A stretch of 8,052 bases of DNA from JBBPYA01 sp038200385. GTDB taxonomy: Bacteria > Actinomycetota > Actinomycetes > Mycobacteriales > Geodermatophilaceae. The notes below the pieces were generated by a model. It did not search any database. It was not told the origin of the DNA and saw only the letters and a list, made by a program, of their open reading frames with translations. Where the stretch lies: positions 1 to 8,052 of the forward strand of contig JBBPYA010000318.1 of assembly GCA_038200385.1 (NCBI GenBank), given 5' to 3'. A program made the position numbers and the translations under genes. Within the stretch, counting starts at the first letter, position 1. Each line of letters opens with the position of its first letter. Below are positions 1 through 5,553 of this stretch, piece by piece.

Positions 1-98
1 CGCTCGCCTTGACCACGTTCGACCGTCGCCGCGGCGCCCTGGCCTTCACCCTTCGGCTGACCCGGCTGCGCCACGGCGGTCGCCGGCACCGACCGTGA
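1..98 (+). CDS. 3' end of an unidentified protein (partial)
   Basis: The frame starting at base 3 is open from the window edge to a TGA at 96-98 and gives 31 residues, rich in Arg and Leu (for example FDRRRGALAFTLRLTRLRHG). About 87 percent of its codons end in G or C, clearly more than the competing forward frame that is also open here, which is what a real gene looks like at this base composition. The fragment is too short to assign to a family. The basic tail could be the cytoplasmic end of a membrane protein, but that is a guess. It lies in the same direction as the dehydrogenase gene, 117 bp upstream of it. Confidence 0.4.
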   Translation, partial: LALTTFDRRRGALAFTLRLTRLRHGGRRHRP

Positions 99-103
99 CG
101 CGG

Positions 104-125
104 CGTACCTGACCAGTGGGGTACG
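104..125. promoter_or_regulatory. 22-bp palindrome, candidate operator upstream of the dehydrogenase gene
   Basis: The outer arms CGTACC and GGTACG are perfect inverted copies separated by 10 bases. Inside the spacer AC and GT also pair symmetrically, so 8 of 11 position pairs match. It lies in the gap between the upstream stop codon (98) and the dehydrogenase start (216). A two-fold symmetric site of this length fits a dimeric repressor such as a TetR- or GntR-family regulator, which often control acyl-CoA genes. I recognise no named consensus, and no regulator gene is in the window. Confidence 0.4.
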
Positions 126-204
126 ACGGCCGCTCCGGCGCCGGGCATCGTGGTCCGGCGGCCGATCGGAGCTCGGATGTCAGACTGGGAATCCATCGGT
201 GCAC

Positions 205-210
205 GAGGAG
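205..210 (+). promoter_or_regulatory. ribosome binding site that sets the dehydrogenase start
   Basis: GAGGAG lies 5 bases before the GTG at 216. This favours GTG 216 over the GTG at 150, which has no comparable site. An ATG at 177 also has a GGAG 5 bases upstream (168-171) and is the main competitor. It would add 13 residues ahead of the conserved family start and is therefore less likely. Confidence 0.6.
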
Positions 211-215
211 TGGTT

Positions 216-1994
216 GTGGCGCGAGAGTTCTCCAAGGTCGGGGTGGTCGGACTCGGGACGATGGGAGCCGGCATCGCTGAGGTGTTCGCGCGGGCCGGCC
301 TCGAGGTGGTGGCTATCGAGGTCGACGACGACGCGGTGGCGCGGGGACGGACCCATGTCGAGGACTCCACCGGCCGGGCGGTCGCGCGCGGCAAGCTGGC
401 CGACGGTGACCGGTCGGACATCCTCGGGCGGATCGGGTTCGGCAGCTCGCTGGAGCAGCTGGCTGACGTCGAGCTCGTGATCGAGGCCATCCCGGAGCGG
501 ATGGAACTCAAGGCCGACGTGTTCAGCCGGCTGGACAAGATCTGCCCGCCGGACACGATCCTGGCGACGAACACCTCGTCCCTGTCGGTCACCGAGCTGT
601 CCGTGGTGACCGGCCGCCCCAGCAAGGTGATCGGCCTGCACTTCTTCAACCCGGCGCCGGTGATGAAGCTGGTCGAGGTGATCCGCACCGTCGTCACCGA
701 CCCGCAGGTGATCGAGGACGTCGAAGCGCTGGCCGCCCAGCTGGGCAAGACCGACGTGACGGTGGGGGACAAGGCCGGGTTCATCGCCAACGCTCTGCTG
801 TTCGGCTACCTGAACCACGCGGTCTCGATGTACGAGCAGCGCTACGCCACCCGCGAGGACATCGACGCCGCGATGCGTCTCGGCTGCGGCTTGCCGATGG
901 GGCCGCTGGCCCTGATGGACCTGATCGGCATCGACACGGCGTACGAGATCCTGGACACGATGTACCGACAGGGCCGTGACCGGCTGCATGCGCCGGCGCC
1001 GATCATCAAGCAGATGATGACCGCCGGCCGGCTCGGGCGGAAGTCGGGGCGGGGCTTCTACTCCTACGCGGGGCCCGGGTCCCCGCAGCTCGTCGACGAC
1101 GACCTGACGCCGACCGGGCCCGCGGTCGGCTCCGGTGCCCGCCGCGTGTCCCGGGTGGGCGTCGTCGGCTCGGGCACGATGGCCACCGGCATCATCGAGG
1201 TCTTCGCCCGCGCCGGCTACGACGTGCTGTTCGTCACCCGGGGGACGGAGAAGATCGACACGGTGCAACGGGCGCTGCGCAAGTCGCTGGAAAAGGCCGT
1301 GCAGCGCGGAAAACTGACCGAGACCGACCGCGATGCCGCGCTAGAGCACGTCGCCGGCTCCACCAGCCTGGACGACCTGGCCGATCGCGACCTGGTGGTC
1401 GAGGCCGTCGTGGAGGAGCTGTCGGTCAAGCAGGCATTGTTCGCCAACCTCGACGAGATCGTGCGCCCCGGGGCGATCCTGGCCACCACCACGTCCAGCC
1501 TTCCGGTGATCGAGTGCGCGGCTGCCACCTCCCGGCCGGCTGACGTCATCGGCATGCACTTCTTCAACCCCGCCACCGTGATGCGGTTGGTCGAGGTGGT
1601 CACGACGGTGTCCACGGCGCCGGAGGTGACCGCGACCGCGCACGTGGTCTGCCAGGCACTGGGCAAGCACTCGGTGACGTGCGGGGACCGGGCCGGCTTC
1701 ATCGTCAACGCGCTGCTGTTCCCGTACCTCAACGACGCGGTCAAGATGCTGCACGCGCACTACGCCACGGCCGAGGACATCGACTCGGCGATGAAGGTCG
1801 GCTGCGGCTATCCGATGGGCCCGTTCGAGCTGATCGACGTCGTCGGCCTGGACGTATCGCTGGCCATCGAACGCGAGCTGTTCAACGAGTTCCGCGAGCC
1901 CGGGTTCGCCCCGTCACCGCTGCTCGAGCAACTGGTCACCGCGGGCTACCTGGGTCGCAAGACCGGTCGCGGCTTCCACGTCTACCCCGGCTGA
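216..1994 (+). CDS. tandem-fused 3-hydroxybutyryl-CoA dehydrogenase (two complete modules)
   Basis: Predicted to oxidise 3-hydroxyacyl-CoA (probably 3-hydroxybutyryl-CoA) to the 3-keto form, or run in reverse, in the cytoplasm as part of short-chain acyl-CoA metabolism. The 592 residues contain two full copies of a normally single ~285-residue enzyme: residues 5-285 and 311-592, joined by a linker rich in Asp, Pro and Gly. Each copy has an N-terminal Rossmann fold (GLGTMG at 12-17; GSGTMA at 318-323), the HFFNP block with catalytic His (142 and 448), the paired Glu (154 and 460), an active-site Asn in GFIxNALL (192 and 498), the CGxPMGP block and a final GRKxGRGF. Both active sites therefore look intact. 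The copies differ at the cofactor site: copy 1 has acidic Glu35 after strand 2, copy 2 has Thr341-Arg342 plus Ala323 in place of the third glycine. Copy 2 also has Thr425 where copy 1 has Asn119. Fused proteins of about this length occur in other actinobacteria, and the start MAREF matches my memory of them. Family assignment is certain; the exact substrate is not. Confidence 0.93.
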   Translation: MAREFSKVGVVGLGTMGAGIAEVFARAGLEVVAIEVDDDAVARGRTHVEDSTGRAVARGKLADGDRSDILGRIGFGSSLEQLADVELVIEAIPERMELKADVFSRLDKICPPDTILATNTSSLSVTELSVVTGRPSKVIGLHFFNPAPVMKLVEVIRTVVTDPQVIEDVEALAAQLGKTDVTVGDKAGFIANALLFGYLNHAVSMYEQRYATREDIDAAMRLGCGLPMGPLALMDLIGIDTAYEILDTMYRQGRDRLHAPAPIIKQMMTAGRLGRKSGRGFYSYAGPGSPQLVDDDLTPTGPAVGSGARRVSRVGVVGSGTMATGIIEVFARAGYDVLFVTRGTEKIDTVQRALRKSLEKAVQRGKLTETDRDAALEHVAGSTSLDDLADRDLVVEAVVEELSVKQALFANLDEIVRPGAILATTTSSLPVIECAAATSRPADVIGMHFFNPATVMRLVEVVTTVSTAPEVTATAHVVCQALGKHSVTCGDRAGFIVNALLFPYLNDAVKMLHAHYATAEDIDSAMKVGCGYPMGPFELIDVVGLDVSLAIERELFNEFREPGFAPSPLLEQLVTAGYLGRKTGRGFHVYPG

Positions 1995-2018
1995 GTCGGC
2001 TGCACCGGCTGAGCCGGG
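1986..2018 (+). terminator. stem-loop across the dehydrogenase stop codon
   Basis: Bases 1986-1999 pair with 2005-2018: a 14-pair stem with one G-G mismatch and one G-U pair, closing a 5-base loop (CTGCA). The outer seven pairs are CCCGGCT with AGCCGGG. The left arm covers the last codons and the TGA stop of the dehydrogenase. No run of T follows, so this is not a textbook intrinsic terminator, but GC-rich hairpins without a T-tract are common at gene ends in actinobacteria. It could equally stabilise the 3' end of the message. Confidence 0.55.
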
Positions 2019-2028
2019 ATGGGGCGCC

Positions 2029-2034
2029 TACCCT
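2029..2034 (+). promoter_or_regulatory. -10 element of a likely leaderless promoter
   Basis: TACCCT fits the actinobacterial -10 pattern TANNNT and is followed by 7 bases and then the GTG of the small zinc-ribbon gene. With the usual distance to the start point, transcription would begin at or one base from that GTG, giving a message without a 5' leader. No convincing -35 hexamer is visible, and there is no properly spaced Shine-Dalgarno sequence before the GTG, which supports the leaderless reading. Confidence 0.5.
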
Positions 2035-2041
2035 GGGCGGC

Positions 2042-2269
2042 GTGGAGGACTGGGAGGTGCGGCCGGTCAGCGGGAGCCGCGCGGTGCGCGCGTACCGCTG
2101 CCCGGGTTGCGACCAGGAGATCCGGCCGCGCACGCCACACCTGCTGGTCTGGTCGGCCGGCGACGAGGAGGCCTCCGACCGGCGGCACTGGCACACACCC
2201 TGCTGGAACGCGCGGGACCGCCGCGGCGTGAAGGTGCAGCGGTCGAAGAACGCGCCGCGCTACGGCTAG
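2042..2269 (+). CDS. small zinc-ribbon-like conserved actinobacterial protein
   Basis: This encodes 75 residues from GTG. A CPGC motif (Cys20, Cys23) and a later HTPC motif (His51, Cys54) make a plausible Cys-X2-Cys / His-X2-Cys zinc site. An extra HW pair (His49, Trp50) comes just before it. The C-terminus is strongly basic (NARDRRGVKVQRSKNAPR), as in small nucleic-acid-binding proteins. I recognise the overall pattern (AYRCPGCDQEI, RHWH..CWNARDRR) as a short conserved family of actinobacteria, sometimes labelled ATP/GTP-binding protein without support I can see: there is no P-loop here. The frame is open further upstream through the dehydrogenase gene, so the start rests on the -10 element at 2029 and on family length. 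Its stop lies one base from the stop of the convergent membrane-protein gene. Function unknown; a role in binding RNA or DNA is inference only. Confidence 0.8.
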   Translation: MEDWEVRPVSGSRAVRAYRCPGCDQEIRPRTPHLLVWSAGDEEASDRRHWHTPCWNARDRRGVKVQRSKNAPRYG

Positions 2270-2270
2270 C

Positions 2271-4283
2271 TCAGGGCAGTAGGCCGAACGTCGACGGCGC
2301 GGAGTACGTCACGACGAGGGCGCTGCCCTCGAAAGCCTGGGTGAGCGGGCGGTACGGTCCCAGCTGGAAGCGCAGGAAGTCCCGCAGCCGGACCGCGTCG
2401 GGCTGGCTCAGGTCCGACGGCGGGCTCAGCGCGGTCACGTTGCTGATCCGGACCGAGCGGAGCATCCCCTCGTCGGTACCCGGATTCGGCAGGAACTCCT
2501 CGACGGTGAACGTGAAGCTCGTCGTCGCGGTGGCCAGGGCGACCAGGAGCCGGCCGTCGACATCGCCGGAACGCATCGGCGTCTGGCTGTCACCCTGCAG
2601 CGACAACCGGGGGTTGTCGACCAGGCTCGAGCCGAAGCGCTGGCTGGCGGCCCGTTCGCCGATCAGCGCGAGCTGGGCGGCAGCGGGACTGTCGACGCGT
2701 TGCCGCACCGAGATCGCGAACGGCCCCGACCCGAACTGCGCCACCAGGGGCAACCCCGCGTGCTCGGCTCCCCGCTCGGCCAGCAGCGGCCCCGTCACGG
2801 TCGCGGCGGTGACCTGATCGGTGCGTTGCAGCGTCTCGACGGGCACGCCGGCCCGGACGAGGTCCACCCAGAGCTGCGGGTCGACCTGGACGGGGGAGGA
2901 CGGGTTAACGTTGACCGGGAGCCAGGCCGCGAGTTCGACCGCCGGCTGACCGTCGGCGGCGGGCGCTGCGTTCGCCGGGAGGACGGCCAGCCCGACCACG
3001 GCCAGCACCGCCAACACCGCGGCGAGGATCCGCCCGACCAGCACCGACGGACGGCGCAGCGTCGTGGCCAGGTCCTCGACGACGACGACCAGCAGAACGC
3101 CCACGACCGGCAGCGCCGCCACCAGCGCCTGCTCGCGGGCGACCCAGGGGACCAGGACGACGGCCAGCAGTGGCACGGCTCCCACAGCCAGTGGTCGGGC
3201 CCACTTCAGTCGCCACACGGCGAGTGCGACGAGGACCAGCCCCGCGGCACCGACAGCGATCACGAGCTGCGTACGGACACTGCCGGGGGCGGCTCCCCGC
3301 AGGTCGTCCAGGCTGAACGTGGCGACGCCGGCCAGCACGCCGACCACGACGAGGACCGCCGCGGCACGTCGCACCCGGCCCCAGCGGGGGAACAGCGTCC
3401 CGGTCGCGACGGCGGCGATGAAGATGCCCGCGGGGAGCAGCAACACCACAGGGGCAAGGATCCCCGCCACGGCAACCAGTGCCAGGCCGAGCGTCCGGGT
3501 GAGAAAGCGCAGCAGTCCCGAGGCCGGCTGCACCGCGAGCAGGACCGCACCGGCGAGCAGCCAGCCGGTGGCTATGGTGCCGGCGTAGACCAGGGTGTCC
3601 GCGGTGGCCACCGCCGGCGCGACGAAGCCGACCACCACCGCAGCGAAGGCCGCCGCGACGCTCAGCCCGAGCTGGCGGCACAACAGGAACAGGCTCAGCG
3701 CGGCCACTGCGACAAGGGCGACGAGCACCTCGCGCACGGCCCCGGCGGTGGAGGGGTAGCGCAAGGAGGCCGCTGTCAGGATGTCCCAGCCCGCGACGTG
3801 CAGGCTGGCCGCCTGGTCGGACAGCCCGGCCGGGACGACCAGGCCGCCGAGTTCGGCGACCGCGTAGGCGTTCGCGCCGACCAATGCCTCGCCGGCACCC
3901 GAGGGGGTCGGCAGGTCGCGGCCGGCGAGGAGCTGGGCGTACGCCGCGACGGCGGTGGCAGCCAGCCCACCCAGCAGCGGCGCCACCCGGGAGAGCACCG
4001 CCAACCGCCGACGCGGTGGCACAGCCGCGGCGGTCGAGACGGGTCCGGTGGCAGGAACGGCACTGCCGGGTGTCGACCCCGTCGTGGGCGCCGTGGGACT
4101 GTCGGCGGGCACCGGCTTTTCGGCGGCCGGTGCGCCGTTGCCCGGTCGCGCCGGTCCTGAGTCGGCCGTGCCAGCTGCCTGAGCCTCCTCGACGCCGGTC
4201 CGGTGCGGGTCCTTGCCGGTCCCGGTGACGCGCTCAGCCGGCCACTGCGTGGGCTGCGCCGGCTGGGCTCTACCGACAGCCAT
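2271..4283 (-). CDS. polytopic membrane protein with a large C-terminal extracytoplasmic domain
   Basis: The 670 residues fall into three parts. Residues 1-90 are Pro/Ala/Gly-rich and probably disordered in the cytoplasm, ending in the basic stretch RRR (91-93). Residues 94-440 hold about ten hydrophobic segments (roughly 97-119, 183-203, 206-227, 231-251, 262-294 possibly counting as two, 305-325, 337-357, 364-382, 386-404, 414-438), with a long loop of about 60 residues between the first two. Residues 441-670 are soluble, begin AAPAADGQPAVELAAW and contain WLPVNVNPSSPVQVD and a central NPRLSL...RSGDVDGRLLVALA block. A first membrane helix, a long outer loop and then many helices resembles GT-C glycosyltransferases, but I find no decisive catalytic Asp motif, so that is only a possibility. 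The ATG lies two bases after the stop of the DivIVA-like gene and has no good ribosome binding site, so translation is probably coupled. No specific function can be given. Confidence 0.85.
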   Translation of the reverse strand: MAVGRAQPAQPTQWPAERVTGTGKDPHRTGVEEAQAAGTADSGPARPGNGAPAAEKPVPADSPTAPTTGSTPGSAVPATGPVSTAAAVPPRRRLAVLSRVAPLLGGLAATAVAAYAQLLAGRDLPTPSGAGEALVGANAYAVAELGGLVVPAGLSDQAASLHVAGWDILTAASLRYPSTAGAVREVLVALVAVAALSLFLLCRQLGLSVAAAFAAVVVGFVAPAVATADTLVYAGTIATGWLLAGAVLLAVQPASGLLRFLTRTLGLALVAVAGILAPVVLLLPAGIFIAAVATGTLFPRWGRVRRAAAVLVVVGVLAGVATFSLDDLRGAAPGSVRTQLVIAVGAAGLVLVALAVWRLKWARPLAVGAVPLLAVVLVPWVAREQALVAALPVVGVLLVVVVEDLATTLRRPSVLVGRILAAVLAVLAVVGLAVLPANAAPAADGQPAVELAAWLPVNVNPSSPVQVDPQLWVDLVRAGVPVETLQRTDQVTAATVTGPLLAERGAEHAGLPLVAQFGSGPFAISVRQRVDSPAAAQLALIGERAASQRFGSSLVDNPRLSLQGDSQTPMRSGDVDGRLLVALATATTSFTFTVEEFLPNPGTDEGMLRSVRISNVTALSPPSDLSQPDAVRLRDFLRFQLGPYRPLTQAFEGSALVVTYSAPSTFGLLP

Positions 4284-4285
4284 CG

Positions 4286-5455
4286 TCAGCGGCGGGGCTG
4301 ATTCGGCCCGGCCCCGCCGTGCGGCTCACCGATCGGCATGGTGATCGTCTCGGTCGGGGCCTCGGCAGACGGCGGTGGGGGGCGGTCCATGGACACGTTG
4401 CCGACGCCGCCCGTGGGCTGCGGTGCAGCGGCATCGGCGCCCTGCCCGCCGCTGAACGTCGGCCCCAGGTTCGGGCCCGCGGCCGGCGCATCAGCGGACC
4501 GGTCGGACCCGGAGTCGCCGGCCTGCGCGGCAGCGTGCTCTGTGTCACCGGTCGCCGAGCCGCCGAGCTGTGAGCCGCCGGGCTGTGCGGCACCGGCCAC
4601 CGCCGTACCGGCATCGGAGGCACCGGCTCCGGACGCAGCCGACTCCGTGGCCGGGGACCCTTGGCCGGTGCCCGGGGAGGCCGCAACGTCGGGGTCCACC
4701 GCTGTGGCGGAGCCGCCGTCCAGGTTGTCCAGGATCTGCGTGACCAGGTCCAGCTCCTCGCGGACGTCGCTGACCTGGCGGTCGGTGATGTCGATGCGGG
4801 ACTGGGCGTCCGCGCGCATCCGCGTGGCGTTCGCCGCCGCCGCCTCGGTCATCGCCTGCGCCTGCTGCCGGGTCGTGCTCTCCAGCGTGCCGGCCTGACT
4901 GGTCGCACCGTCGGCGGCGGCCCGGGCCGCGCGGGCCTCGTCGTCGAGCCGGCGGGCCAACGGCTCCAGCCGCTGCGCGATCTCGGCGAACTTCGCGCGC
5001 AGTTGACGGCCGGCGTCGGTGTGCATCTGCACGGACTGCTCGGCCTCCCGCTTGATGCGGGCGGCCTCCTCGGTGGCCATCCGCAAGATCGACTCGACCT
5101 TGATCCCGAACCCGTCCAGGCTGCGGTCGGTCGGTGCGATGTCGGGTTCGGCCTTGGTCAGCCGGGCGGGCGGTGCGGCCAGCGGTCGGGCGGAAGCCGG
5201 TGGCGCGGGGGTGGCCGGTGCGGGCCCGCTCTGGGTCGAGCCGGGGGCCGCGGCACCGTTCAGTCGATGCTCGAGGTCACCGGCCCGGCCGGCCGCGGTG
5301 TCGCGTTGCTGGCGCAGCTCGTTGCACTGCGCGATCGTGGCGGCGAGCCGGTTGTCCAGGGCGCTCAGATGGTCGTCCACCTGGCGTCGGTCGTAGCCGC
5401 GCAGGACGACGTCAAAGGCGTGTACCTGACTCTGCGTGTTGTCTGGGTGTGCCAT
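4286..5455 (-). CDS. DivIVA-domain coiled-coil protein with long disordered tail
   Basis: The protein has 389 residues. Residues 12-66 (AFDVVLRGYDRRQVDDHLSA onward) match the N-terminal membrane- and pole-binding domain of the DivIVA/Wag31/FilP group, including the RGYDRRQVDDHL signature. Residues 67-112 form an Ala/Pro linker. Residues 115-247 form a long coiled coil starting GIKVESILRMATEEAARIK and ending VREELDLVTQILDNL. Residues 248-389 are Gly/Ala/Ser/Pro-rich and probably disordered, with a QPGGS/QLGGS repeat at 291-300 and a PPPP stretch at 359-362. Proteins of this type assemble inside the cell at poles or septa and recruit cell-wall machinery. The predicted start has a GGGGA ribosome binding site. 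The next gene, a membrane protein, is translationally coupled, suggesting the two work together. It is probably a paralogue of the FilP-like protein at the right edge and not the essential DivIVA, which normally lies near ftsZ and lacks such a tail. Confidence 0.88.
   Translation of the reverse strand: MAHPDNTQSQVHAFDVVLRGYDRRQVDDHLSALDNRLAATIAQCNELRQQRDTAAGRAGDLEHRLNGAAAPGSTQSGPAPATPAPPASARPLAAPPARLTKAEPDIAPTDRSLDGFGIKVESILRMATEEAARIKREAEQSVQMHTDAGRQLRAKFAEIAQRLEPLARRLDDEARAARAAADGATSQAGTLESTTRQQAQAMTEAAAANATRMRADAQSRIDITDRQVSDVREELDLVTQILDNLDGGSATAVDPDVAASPGTGQGSPATESAASGAGASDAGTAVAGAAQPGGSQLGGSATGDTEHAAAQAGDSGSDRSADAPAAGPNLGPTFSGGQGADAAAPQPTGGVGNVSMDRPPPPSAEAPTETITMPIGEPHGGAGPNQPRR
4557..4586. 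repeat. two tandem 15-bp repeats in the DivIVA-like tail
   Basis: GAGCCGCCGAGCTGT (4557-4571) is followed directly by GAGCCGCCGGGCTGT (4572-4586), one mismatch in 15. On the minus strand they encode the pentapeptides QPGGS and QLGGS. The repeat keeps the frame and lies in the low-complexity tail, a place where slippage can change length without breaking the protein. Confidence 0.7.
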
Positions 5456-5460
5456 AGCTG

Positions 5461-5465
5461 TCCCC
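5461..5465 (-). promoter_or_regulatory. ribosome binding site of the DivIVA-like gene
   Basis: On the minus strand GGGGA precedes the ATG (5455-5453) by 5 bases. Having its own site, next to a stem-loop upstream, suggests the gene is not simply read through from the sortase. A hexamer of the form nAnnnT lies around 5485-5490 on the same strand, but no matching -35 is evident, so I do not call a promoter. Confidence 0.55.
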
Positions 5466-5489
5466 GCAATCGGGCCTGTGGACTAGTTT

Positions 5490-5513
5490 GCCGCGCCTTC
5501 AGTTCGGCGCGGC
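5490..5513 (-). terminator. perfect 8-bp stem-loop after the sortase gene
   Basis: GCCGCGCC (5490-5497) and GGCGCGGC (5506-5513) are perfect inverted copies around an 8-base loop. The hairpin lies 40 bases past the sortase stop codon and 34 bases before the DivIVA-like start. There is no T-tract after it on the minus strand (AAACTAG follows). It may end transcription of the DUF4397-sortase pair, or act as a protein-binding or attenuating element for the next gene. Confidence 0.5.
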
Positions 5514-5553
5514 GTCGCTGAGTGTAACGCCAGTGGGCTCTCAGCGGACCCGA

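Noticed and set aside
135..144. Palindrome CCGGCGCCGG upstream of the dehydrogenase
   Set aside because: Short GC-only palindromes are frequent by chance at this base composition, and it lacks supporting context, unlike the 104-125 site.
150..215. Extended N-terminus of the dehydrogenase from GTG 150
   Set aside because: The extra 22 residues have no family counterpart, and GAGGAG at 205-210 points to GTG 216. ATG 177 remains a weaker possibility.
180..1268. Open frame of 362 codons opposite the fused dehydrogenase
   Set aside because: It is His/Asp/Arg/Val-rich shadow sequence; the plus strand encodes unmistakable conserved dehydrogenase blocks over the same bases.
2019..2231. Alternative 70-codon frame from ATG 2019 overlapping the small zinc-ribbon gene
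   Set aside because: It is a random-looking Arg/Ala/Gly/Trp-rich sequence; the other frame carries the conserved CPGC and HWHxxC pattern.
2700..4160. Open frame of 486 codons on the plus strand opposite the membrane-protein gene
   Set aside because: It is Gln/His/Arg/Gly/Asp-rich with no domain or hydrophobic core and mirrors a well-supported membrane-protein gene. Long antisense frames are expected at this GC content.
4661..5521. Open frame of 286 codons opposite the DivIVA-like gene
   Set aside because: It is a shadow of the Ala/Arg/Glu-rich coiled-coil codons. It has no domain and no ribosome binding site that fits.
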